A stretch of 10,866 bases of DNA from a bacterium (GTDB lineage Bacteria > Zhuqueibacterota > Zhuqueibacteria > Residuimicrobiales > Residuimicrobiaceae): assembly GCA_012523655.1 (NCBI GenBank), contig JAAYTV010000160.1:1-10866 (forward strand), read 5' to 3'. The notes under the pieces were generated by a model. That model worked only from the letters and a program-made list of their open reading frames with translations. It was not told the origin of the DNA and ran no database searches. Position 1 is the first letter of the stretch, and every line of letters starts with the position of its first letter. Positions 1 to 6,269 of the stretch are shown here, in pieces. The translations under genes were made by a program, and so were the position numbers.

Positions 1-1113
1 AGAGAAAAGACGGTGGACACCTACGAACGCCCGGAGGTGTACCAAGAGAGCCTCACCGATCATCTTCTGAGCCAGCTGCACATGACGGAGCTGGAAGCCG
101 AGGACATCTCCATCGGAGAATATATCATCTGGAACATCAACAGCGTCGGCTATCTAAGCATGGATGTGGACACCATCGCGGAAAACCTGCAGGTCGAGTC
201 GGAGAAAGTGGAGAACGTGCTGGCCGTGATTCAACGGCTGGATCCGGTGGGCATCGGCGCCCGCAACCTGCAGGAGTGTCTGCTCATTCAGTTGTTGGAG
301 GAAAAGCCGGTCCATACGGCGGCGGTGACGATTCTGCGCGATCATTTTGAGGATTTCAAAAACAAACGGTTTGAAAAAATCGCTAAACTGATGGAGCTGG
401 ATCTGGAGACCATCAAGGAGATCATCGCACACATCACCAAGCTGAACCCCAAACCGGGCGAGGGGTATGCCGCCTTTGTCGACAATTATGTGATCCCCGA
501 TCTGGAGGTGCGCAACGAGAACGGCGAATTCAAAGTCTATATGCACGACTGGAACATTCCGCAGCTGCGCATCAACAACGAGTATCGCAAGATGATGCTC
601 GACCGGAAAAAGACCAGCAAGGAGACGCGCGAGTACATCAAGAGCCGCCTGGAATCCGCCCGCTGGCTGATCAACTCGATTCACCAACGGCGCGCCACCA
701 TTCTGCGCGTGATGCAGACCATTATCGAGAAGCAGCGCGAATTTTTCGAATTCGGTTCCGAGCACATCAAACCGATGATCCTCAAGGATATCGCCGATGA
801 GATCGGCATGGATATTTCCACCGTCAGCCGGGTGACCAACGGCAAATATGTGCAGACGGAATGGGGCGTGTTCGAACTGAAATATTTCTTCAGCGAGAAA
901 ATCAAGAGCGATGAAGGAGACGATGTCTCCAATAAAATGATTAAAAATCTGATCAAGGAAATCATAGCGACCGAGCCGGATAAAAAGCCGTTCAACGATC
1001 AGAAAATCGCCGCTCTGTTGAAGGCCAAGGGTTATAACGTGGCCCGGCGCACGGTGGCGAAATATCGCGAACAGATGATGATTCCGGTATCCCGGTTGCG
1101 GAGGAGAATATGA
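1..1113 (+). CDS. rpoN: RNA polymerase sigma-54 factor (5' end cut by window)
   Basis: Sigma-54 directs RNA polymerase to -24/-12 promoters and needs an AAA+ activator for open-complex formation. The frame is open from base 1 (370 codons visible). Family members are usually about 450-500 residues, so the glutamine-rich activator-contact region I and some following sequence lie outside the window. The GTG at 13 is an internal Val, not a start. The core-binding region is visible, including LNPKPGEGY near 440-470 and the IPDLEV / NIPQLRINNEYRKM stretch near 490-600. Next comes the helix-turn-helix region (LKDIADEIGMDISTVSRVTN, about 781-840). The diagnostic RpoN box ARRTVAKYRE is at 1042-1071 and matches the family consensus exactly; the protein ends 14 codons later. 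The stop codon overlaps the hslV start (ATGA at 1110-1113), so the two are probably translationally coupled. The identification is essentially certain; only the N-terminus is missing. Confidence 0.97.
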   Translation, partial: REKTVDTYERPEVYQESLTDHLLSQLHMTELEAEDISIGEYIIWNINSVGYLSMDVDTIAENLQVESEKVENVLAVIQRLDPVGIGARNLQECLLIQLLEEKPVHTAAVTILRDHFEDFKNKRFEKIAKLMELDLETIKEIIAHITKLNPKPGEGYAAFVDNYVIPDLEVRNENGEFKVYMHDWNIPQLRINNEYRKMMLDRKKTSKETREYIKSRLESARWLINSIHQRRATILRVMQTIIEKQREFFEFGSEHIKPMILKDIADEIGMDISTVSRVTNGKYVQTEWGVFELKYFFSEKIKSDEGDDVSNKMIKNLIKEIIATEPDKKPFNDQKIAALLKAKGYNVARRTVAKYREQMMIPVSRLRRRI

Positions 1114-1661
1114 CCATGTCTTCTTTCCCTCCCATACACAGCACGACCATCCTCGGGCTGCGCCATCAGGGTAGAGTGGTGCTCGCCGGCGACGGCCAGG
1201 TGACCTATGGCGACACCGTTCTCAAAAACAAGGCCCGCAAAGTGCGCAAGCTGTATCACGATCAGGTCCTGGCCGGCTTTGCCGGAGGCGCCTCGGACGC
1301 CTTCACTCTGTTCGACCGGTTCGAGAACAAGCTGGATGAATTCCGCGGCAATTTGGGCCGTGCGGTGATCGAGATGGCGAAGGATTGGCGCAACGACCGC
1401 TTCCTCCGCCGTCTGGACGCTCAGCTGGTGGTGCTGGATAAAGAAAAGATCTATCTGATCACCGGCACCGGCGATCTGGTCGAACCCGATGACAACGCCA
1501 TCGCCATCGGCAGCGGCGGTCCGTATGCCCTGGCGGCCGCGCGTGCGCTGATGAAGCATTCCAAACTCGACGCCCTGACGCTGGTCAAGGAGGCCATGGA
1601 GATCGCCGCCGGGCTGTGCATTTATACGAATTCCAAATTGACGATAGAGACGCTCGAATGA
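1110..1661 (+). CDS. hslV: ATP-dependent protease HslVU, peptidase subunit HslV
   Basis: HslV (ClpQ) is the proteasome-like, N-terminal-threonine peptidase that forms a double hexamer capped by the HslU ATPase in the cytoplasm. The 183-residue protein has a short propeptide and then TTILGLRHQGRVVLAGDGQ. If processing exposes Thr12 as mature Thr1, the family's active-site positions fall in place: Asp17, Lys33 and Ser124 (in GSGGPYA), counted in mature numbering. Other family marks are GFAGGASDAFTLF, the AKDWRNDR stretch and CIYTN near the C-terminus. The ATG at 1110 is preceded by GAGGAG (1101-1106) and overlaps the rpoN stop. An in-frame ATG at 1116 would shorten the propeptide by two residues. 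The stop overlaps the hslU start. Length and motifs are normal for the family. Confidence 0.97.
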   Translation: MTMSSFPPIHSTTILGLRHQGRVVLAGDGQVTYGDTVLKNKARKVRKLYHDQVLAGFAGGASDAFTLFDRFENKLDEFRGNLGRAVIEMAKDWRNDRFLRRLDAQLVVLDKEKIYLITGTGDLVEPDDNAIAIGSGGPYALAAARALMKHSKLDALTLVKEAMEIAAGLCIYTNSKLTIETLE

Positions 1662-3013
1662 AGGACAACGAACTCAAGCCGCGCGAGATCGTCGCGGAGT
1701 TGGATAAATATATCATCGGCCAGGAGGATGCCAAGCGCGCTGTGGCCATCGCCCTGCGCAATCGCTGGCGCAGGCAAAAAGTCGCTGAGGAGTTGCGCGA
1801 AGAGATCATGCCGAACAACATCATTCTCATCGGCCCCACCGGTGTGGGCAAGACCGAACTGGCGCGCCGCCTGGCTAAATTAGCCAACGCCCCATTCATC
1901 AAAGTGGAGGCCAGCAAGTTCACCGAGGTGGGCTATGTCGGTCGCGATGTGGAATCCATCATTCGGGATCTGGTGGATTTGGCGGTCAACATGGTCCGTG
2001 CGGACCGCACGGAGCAGGTGCAGGAAAAGGCGCACGAGCTTGCCGACGAACGGCTTTTGGACTTGCTGCTGCCGCCCGCTGATCCGCCTGCCGCGGCCTC
2101 TGCGCCGGAACGCAAGGCGCAGGAGGAAAAACGCCGGCAAAGCCGGGAAAAACTGCGCCAGCAGCTGCATGAGGGCAAGCTCGACGGACGGCTGATCGAG
2201 ATGGAGGTGCCCAGCGAGCTGCCGCCGTTGATGCAGATCATTTCTCCCGTGGGCATTGAGGAGATGGGGCTCAGCATTCAAGACCTGTTCGGGCCGATGA
2301 TGCCGAAGAAAACCAAAAAGCGCAAGATGACCATCTCCGAGGCATGGATGTGGCTCGCCCAGGAGGAGACGCAGAAGCTCATCGATATGGACGAAGTGGT
2401 GCGCGAGGCGATTTATCGCGTCGAAGAGACCGGCATTGTTTTTCTCGACGAGATCGATAAAATTTCAGGGGAGAACAATGGCGGCGGACCTGATGTTTCG
2501 CGGGAAGGCGTACAACGCGATCTGTTGCCGGTGATCGAGGGCACTAATGTCATCACCAAATACGGCATGGTCCGTTCTGATCATGTGCTCTTCATCGCCT
2601 CCGGCGCCTTTCACATGTCCAAACCATCGGATCTGATCCCGGAACTTCAGGGCCGGTTTCCCATTCGCGTCGAACTGCAGGCGCTGACCACCAACGATTT
2701 TGAAAGAATTTTAACCGAACCCAAGAACGCCCTGATCCGTCAGTATACCGCCATTCTGGCGAGCGAGGGGGTCAAAATTAATTTTTCCGCCAGCGCGATC
2801 AGGGAGATCGCCAGGACCGCGACCGAGGTGAACACGCGCAGTGAGAATATCGGCGCCCGCCGCTTGCATACGATTATGAGCATTCTGCTGGAAGACGTGC
2901 TTTTCAGAATCCCGGATAAAAACATCCGGGAAGTGCATGTGGATAAAAAGATGGTCCAGGAAACCTTGCGCGAGATCATTGCGGACGAGGATCTGAGCCG
3001 CTACGTGCTGTAA
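1658..3013 (+). CDS. hslU: ATP-dependent protease HslVU, ATPase subunit HslU
   Basis: HslU (ClpY) is the AAA+ unfoldase that recognises, unfolds and threads substrates into HslV. The protein is 451 residues, close to the usual length of about 440-460. The N-terminal part carries YIIGQEDAKRAVAIALRNR, Walker A GPTGVGKT (residues 59-66) and the pore-loop region EVGYVGRDVESIIRDL. A variable charged I-domain follows (about 110-245), then Walker B VFLDE (261-265) and a sensor-1 type segment FIASGAFH. The last residues, DEDLSRYVL, resemble the C-terminal tail that docks into HslV and activates it. I chose ATG 1658 because it overlaps the hslV stop as ATGA and gives a normal N-terminus. The frame stays open 14 codons further upstream, but only inside hslV. 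A 161-base gap separates it from argF. Confidence 0.97.
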   Translation: MKDNELKPREIVAELDKYIIGQEDAKRAVAIALRNRWRRQKVAEELREEIMPNNIILIGPTGVGKTELARRLAKLANAPFIKVEASKFTEVGYVGRDVESIIRDLVDLAVNMVRADRTEQVQEKAHELADERLLDLLLPPADPPAAASAPERKAQEEKRRQSREKLRQQLHEGKLDGRLIEMEVPSELPPLMQIISPVGIEEMGLSIQDLFGPMMPKKTKKRKMTISEAWMWLAQEETQKLIDMDEVVREAIYRVEETGIVFLDEIDKISGENNGGGPDVSREGVQRDLLPVIEGTNVITKYGMVRSDHVLFIASGAFHMSKPSDLIPELQGRFPIRVELQALTTNDFERILTEPKNALIRQYTAILASEGVKINFSASAIREIARTATEVNTRSENIGARRLHTIMSILLEDVLFRIPDKNIREVHVDKKMVQETLREIIADEDLSRYVL

Positions 3014-3064
3014 GTTTTTCGCGGATGCCCCGTAAACCCGGAACGATGAACCGGCGTGCAGGGC

Positions 3065-3082
3065 GCGACGCTTCGGCGTCGC
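3065..3082 (+). repeat. Perfect 7-bp inverted repeat with UUCG loop
   Basis: GCGACGC is followed by TTCG and then the exact complement GCGTCGC, giving a seven-pair stem closed by C-G around a UUCG tetraloop, one of the most stable RNA hairpin caps known. The downstream bases are GC-rich with no T-run, so a standard Rho-independent terminator is not supported. Its intergenic position fits a REP-like dispersed palindrome or an mRNA-stabilising hairpin between hslU and argF. The hairpin itself is plain in the sequence; its role is inferred. Confidence 0.6.
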
Positions 3083-3162
3083 CGAACCGTCCGGACTTGC
3101 GCCGGGCGATGTTCGCGGTTCACCAGGACCACCGTGCGCCCAAGCCTGTTCACCACCCATTC

Positions 3163-3168
3163 AAGGAG
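3163..3168 (+). promoter_or_regulatory. Ribosome binding site of argF
   Basis: AAGGAG lies six bases before ATG 3175. It decides the start of argF: the upstream in-frame candidate at 3025 would add 50 residues that do not look like the family. Confidence 0.75.
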
Positions 3169-3174
3169 ATTCGA

Positions 3175-4095
3175 ATGAAGCGTGATTTTTTATCCGAAAC
3201 TGATTTCAGCCAGGAGGAGATCTGGGGGGTCTTGGAAACGGCGCAGAAATTAAAACAGCAGACCCGCTCCGGCTCGTCTCATCCAATTTTGCAGGGCCAA
3301 ACGCTGGCGATGATCTTTCAAAAACCGTCCAACCGCACCCGCGTTTCCTTTGAGGTGGGCATGTATCAGTTGGGCGGACATGCGGTCTATCTGGGCCCGC
3401 AGGAGATCGGCCTGGGCGTGCGTGAATCGGTCGCAGACGTCGCCCGAGTCCTCGGCCGTTTTTGCAACGGCATCATGGCGCGGGTTTTCGGTCATCATCT
3501 GGTGGAGGAGTTGGCGCGCTGGGCGGAGGTGCCGGTGATCAACGGACTGTCCGACCTGCTGCATCCCTGCCAGATTCTCGGCGACTGCCTGACCATCCTG
3601 GAGCATAAAAAGCGGTTGAACGCCGTCAGAATCGCCTATGTGGGCGATGGCAACAACATCGCCAATTCCTGGATCAACCTGGCCGGCGTATTGGAGCTGG
3701 ATCTGCGCCTCGCCTGTCCGCAAGGGTATGAGCCTGATGCAAAGCTGCTGGCGCAGGCGCGCGCCAAGAACGTCAGCAGCATTTTGCTGACCGAAGATCC
3801 GAAACGGGCGGTCGCCGGCGCTGACGTGGTCTATACCGACACCTGGGCCAGCATGGGCCAGGAGGCGGAGGCGGAGAAGCGCAAAAAGATTTTTCGGCCT
3901 TACACAGTGGATGAGGCGCTTTTGTCGCATGCGGATCCCCAGCACATCGTCCTGCACTGCCTGCCGGCGCATCGCGGCGATGAGATCACCGATGCGGTGA
4001 TGGATGGTCCCCATTCCGTTGTGTTCGATGAAGCGGAGAACCGTCTGCACGTGCAGAAAGCTATCCTGGTTAAATTGATGGGCCCGCAGGCCTAG
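3175..4095 (+). CDS. argF: Ornithine carbamoyltransferase
   Basis: This cytoplasmic enzyme transfers the carbamoyl group of carbamoyl phosphate to ornithine, making citrulline in arginine biosynthesis. It is 306 residues, the normal subunit length. Carbamoyl-phosphate binding is shown by SNRTR (residues 52-56, the S-x-R-T-R motif) and HPCQ (130-133). The ornithine side is shown by DTWASMG (222-228, containing the SMG loop) and HCLPAHRG (261-268), whose Cys is the ornithine-binding residue and which separates this enzyme from aspartate carbamoyltransferase. The GDGNNIANSW segment also fits. No other arginine genes are in view, so a catabolic (arginine deiminase) role cannot be ruled out, though nothing nearby suggests one. 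The gene ends in TAG, and 15 bases of in-frame sequence then lead to a TGA that overlaps the ATG of the next gene. Confidence 0.95.
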   Translation: MKRDFLSETDFSQEEIWGVLETAQKLKQQTRSGSSHPILQGQTLAMIFQKPSNRTRVSFEVGMYQLGGHAVYLGPQEIGLGVRESVADVARVLGRFCNGIMARVFGHHLVEELARWAEVPVINGLSDLLHPCQILGDCLTILEHKKRLNAVRIAYVGDGNNIANSWINLAGVLELDLRLACPQGYEPDAKLLAQARAKNVSSILLTEDPKRAVAGADVVYTDTWASMGQEAEAEKRKKIFRPYTVDEALLSHADPQHIVLHCLPAHRGDEITDAVMDGPHSVVFDEAENRLHVQKAILVKLMGPQA

Positions 4096-4112
4096 CCCCG
4101 AGAATCCGGCTG

Positions 4113-5108
4113 ATGAAAAACCACACCGTCAATCGTTCCTTGTTCACTGTGGTGCCCTACCGGCAGGCGGAAGAAGCCGAGTGGGAGGAATTCGTCGCTG
4201 CCAGCAACAACGGCACCATTTTTCATACGCGTAAATTTCTCTCCTATCATCCGGTGGATCGATTCAAAGACCACTCCTTGGTGTTCTTTGATAAAGGCCG
4301 GCGCATCGCCCAGTTCCCTGCCGTGGATTTCCAAGACAACGGCCGGCGCCTGTTGATCTCCCATCGCGGCGCTTCTTACGGCGGCCTGCTGGTCAAGCCG
4401 CACTGCTCTCTGGAGGAAAGCTTCCGGCTGGCGGCGACGTTGCTCGCCTATGCCCGCGAGGCGGGGTTCGATGCCGTGGACATGACGCCGCCGCCGATGA
4501 TCTATCTGCGCAAACCCAGCAACTATATCGATTTCAGTTTGCTGCAGAACGGTTTCGTCTACCGAAAGCGCGAAGTGTCCAGCGTCATTCCTCTCGATTA
4601 TCACCGGGACCACATCCTCTACACGTTCAGCGAAGGCTCCCGCCGCGCTGTGCGGCGCAGTCAGAAACTGGGCGTGCTGGTGCGCGAATCCGAAGAGTAC
4701 GAACGGTTCTACGCCATCCTGAAAAAAAATCTGCGCCTGCGTCATAATGTCACACCCACGCACTCCCTGGATGAACTGCTCACTTTGCGCGCCCTGTTCC
4801 CCGAGGCGATTCGGCTGTTTGCGGCTTATCACGGCGACACCATGGTGGCCGGCGTGGTGCTGTTCACCTGCAATCCCAAGGTGGTACTGGCTTTTTACAT
4901 CAGCCATGACGAAGCGTACCAGCAGTTTCGCGGCGTGAATCTGCTCTTTCACGACATCATCGACTGGAGCCTGCAGCAGGGGCATCAGTTTTTGGACTTT
5001 GGCATTTTTACGGTCAACGAAGATCCCAACTGGGGTCTGGCTCGATTCAAGGAAAGTTTCGGCAGCCTGGGTGTGTTTCGCGACAGCCTGCAGTGTCCGT
5101 TGCGCTGA
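4113..5108 (+). CDS. FemAB/GNAT-like N-acyltransferase of surface-glycan region
   Basis: The 331-residue protein has the layout of the FemAB-related GNAT group (Acetyltransf_6 type). An N-terminal domain begins with EEAEWEEFVAASNNGTIFHT, the usual opening in which a residue stretch is placed relative to other people's acyl-acceptor sites. RGASYGGLLV follows. A second GNAT-like half contains the basic segment GSRRAVRRSQKLG (about 177-189) and ends with VAGVVLFTCNPKVVLAFYIS, LLFHDIIDWSLQQG and a closing ARFKESFG. Such enzymes move an amino-acyl or acetyl group onto peptidoglycan precursors or sugars. The substrate here cannot be told from sequence; the neighbouring glycosyltransferases suggest a surface polysaccharide sugar. 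No signal peptide is visible, so it is likely cytoplasmic. The start ATG lies 17 bases after argF and has no strong ribosome binding site, suggesting dependence on argF translation. The next frame overlaps its 3' end by 16 bases. Confidence 0.7.
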   Translation: MKNHTVNRSLFTVVPYRQAEEAEWEEFVAASNNGTIFHTRKFLSYHPVDRFKDHSLVFFDKGRRIAQFPAVDFQDNGRRLLISHRGASYGGLLVKPHCSLEESFRLAATLLAYAREAGFDAVDMTPPPMIYLRKPSNYIDFSLLQNGFVYRKREVSSVIPLDYHRDHILYTFSEGSRRAVRRSQKLGVLVRESEEYERFYAILKKNLRLRHNVTPTHSLDELLTLRALFPEAIRLFAAYHGDTMVAGVVLFTCNPKVVLAFYISHDEAYQQFRGVNLLFHDIIDWSLQQGHQFLDFGIFTVNEDPNWGLARFKESFGSLGVFRDSLQCPLR

Positions 5109-5692
5109 CTCCGGCGCCGCTGCGTCCCGGGCGGGTAAGAGTCTGCGAGAGGGCTGAATCACTGTTCATCCGCAACCGTTTGTCTGCTTTGACGCCATTA
5201 AAAATTTTACATATCGCGGCCCAGAATGTCTCCGGCGTACCCGGTCAGTTGGTACAGGCGGAACGGGCGCTGGGGTTCGACAGCCGGTTGGTGACGCTGT
5301 TCCGGGACCGGCGCGGCTATGCCGAAGACCTCTGTCTCGATCTGCCTCTGATCGATTCAGCCATCGTGCGCCGGCTTAAGCAATGGGTTTCAGCCCCGGA
5401 AAAGCTCACCGTGCACAACCGTCTGGCCGTGCCGGATCGGCTGCCGCCGGTATGGACGCCGAACTCGGCGTTGGAAAAATTCCTCGTCCGTCGCCGCGAC
5501 CGCCTGTGGCAGCCGATCATCGATCGCGCCGTTAAGCGCTATGGCCTGGATCAGTTCGATATCTATCAGCTGGATGGCGGGCTGGATCTGACCCGCGAAC
5601 CCAGATTCATTCCCAGAATGAAAGCGGCGGGGAAAAAGGTGATCTGCTGTTACACCGGCAGCGATCTGCGCACGCGCGGCGTGATCCCGTAG
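5093..5692 (+). CDS. N-terminal half of amber-split glycosyltransferase
   Basis: This is the part before the amber codon, 199 codons from GTG 5093. The first 35 or so residues are Pro/Arg-rich and unlike a glycosyltransferase start. The fold proper begins at LKILHIAAQN (from 5198), suggesting that the real start is nearer 5162-5189 and non-ATG. Taken alone, it would be an acceptor-side lobe without the sugar-nucleotide-binding lobe and is unlikely to be active. Confidence 0.4.
   Translation: MSVALTPAPLRPGRVRVCERAESLFIRNRLSALTPLKILHIAAQNVSGVPGQLVQAERALGFDSRLVTLFRDRRGYAEDLCLDLPLIDSAIVRRLKQWVSAPEKLTVHNRLAVPDRLPPVWTPNSALEKFLVRRRDRLWQPIIDRAVKRYGLDQFDIYQLDGGLDLTREPRFIPRMKAAGKKVICCYTGSDLRTRGVIP
5690..5692 (+). 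other. In-frame amber (TAG) codon inside glycosyltransferase frame
   Basis: TAG separates GSDLRTRGVIP from IDALCDAVVSVEFDHL in the same frame. Glu would be a natural residue here, and GAG to TAG is a single change. I see no SECIS-like or pyrrolysine-type hairpin immediately 3' that would point to programmed recoding. Confidence 0.85.
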
Positions 5693-5701
5693 ATTGACGC
5701 G

Positions 5702-6268
5702 TTGTGCGACGCTGTGGTCTCTGTGGAGTTCGATCACCTCTTTTTACATCCCTCCCTGCAGCATGTGTTTTTTCCTTTTGACGTACAGACCATGCCCCAG
5801 GGCCGGCCGCCGCTTTCCGGCCCACCGCGCATCGGCCATGCGCCCACCAGCCGGGCCGCAAAGGGCAGCGAGGTCATCCTGGCGGCGCTGCAGCGTCTGG
5901 CGCAGCGCCGACCGATCGAGATTGTGCTGATCGAAAAGCTGCGCTACCAGGAGGCCCTGGAGCGCAAACGGACGCTGTCGATTTTTATCGATCAGATCGG
6001 CGATCTGGGCTACGGCATCAATGCGCTCGAATCGCTGGCCATGACCATCCCAACCTGTTCGGGACTGGTGCGCGGCTTTGCCGAGGCGTATCCGGACCAT
6101 CCTTTTGTCGAGATCACGACGATGAATCTGGAAGAAAAATTGATCGAGATCCTGCAGGCGCCGGTTGCCGCCGCGGAAAAAGCCCGGGCCGGCCGCGAGT
6201 GGGTGGCTGCTCACCACGATCCACGCCGCGTCGTTCAACGCATCCATCACATCGCCGGGTTGGGATGA
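5702..6268 (+). CDS. C-terminal half of amber-split glycosyltransferase
   Basis: This is the part after the amber codon, in the same frame as 5093-5692; the first possible restart is TTG 5702. It has no convincing ribosome binding site, so independent translation is doubtful. It carries the donor-binding lobe: HAPTSRAAKGSEV, EIVLIEKLRYQEAL, FIDQIGDLGYGINALESLA and a C-terminal helix region ending in VVQRIHHIAGLG. Its TGA is one base before the ATG of the next glycosyltransferase, so translation through this region would couple the two. Confidence 0.4.
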   Translation: MCDAVVSVEFDHLFLHPSLQHVFFPFDVQTMPQGRPPLSGPPRIGHAPTSRAAKGSEVILAALQRLAQRRPIEIVLIEKLRYQEALERKRTLSIFIDQIGDLGYGINALESLAMTIPTCSGLVRGFAEAYPDHPFVEITTMNLEEKLIEILQAPVAAAEKARAGREWVAAHHDPRRVVQRIHHIAGLG

Positions 6269-6269
6269 T

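Larger units (their letters stand above)
3014..3174 (+). other. hslU-argF intergenic leader with foldback potential
   Basis: This 161-base gap has no convincing gene. The argF frame is open back to 3025, but that extension is an Arg/Pro-rich stretch unlike any carbamoyltransferase N-terminus. The gap holds a UUCG-capped hairpin (3065-3082). A longer-range complementary pair, TGAACCG at 3047-3053 with CGGTTCA at 3116-3122, could enclose that hairpin in a larger fold. The palindrome GTCCGGAC lies at 3089-3096. I see no clear -35/-10 pair, no ARG-box-like AT-rich palindrome and no terminator T-run. It may be a structured 5' leader for argF, a processing site or a dispersed palindromic repeat. 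Confidence 0.5.
5093..6268 (+). pseudogene. Glycosyltransferase interrupted by an in-frame amber codon
   Basis: One frame runs from 5093 to the TGA at 6266-6268 and is broken only by TAG at 5690-5692. Without that stop it would encode about 391 residues, a normal GT-B glycosyltransferase. The N-lobe has LKILHIAAQNVSGVPGQL and YTGSDLRTRGVIP just before the stop. After it come IDALCDAVVSVEFDHL and FFPFDV. The C-lobe has RIGHAPTSRAAKGSEV, a nucleotide-sugar-binding type segment, and then FIDQIGDLGYGINALESLA with an acidic residue in the place typical of retaining enzymes. Protein-like sequence continues without a shift on both sides, so a single base change, such as GAG (Glu) to TAG, explains the break. 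The start is uncertain: GTG 5093 overlaps the upstream gene, no ATG precedes the conserved LKILHI, and TTG at 5180 or 5189 is possible. It may be a recent pseudogene, a read error or a read-through gene. Confidence 0.75.

Noticed and set aside
1616..1657. Earlier start for hslU inside hslV
   Set aside because: It would place 14 extra residues before the normal HslU N-terminus; ATG 1658 overlaps the hslV stop, as expected for coupled genes.
3025..3174. N-terminal extension of argF from an upstream start
   Set aside because: It adds 50 Arg/Pro-rich residues not seen in the family, whereas AAGGAG sits correctly before ATG 3175.
4092..5162. Antisense open frame of 356 codons opposite the acyltransferase gene
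   Set aside because: It is a shadow of the GC-rich coding strand; it has no motif or ribosome binding site, and the + strand product is recognisable.
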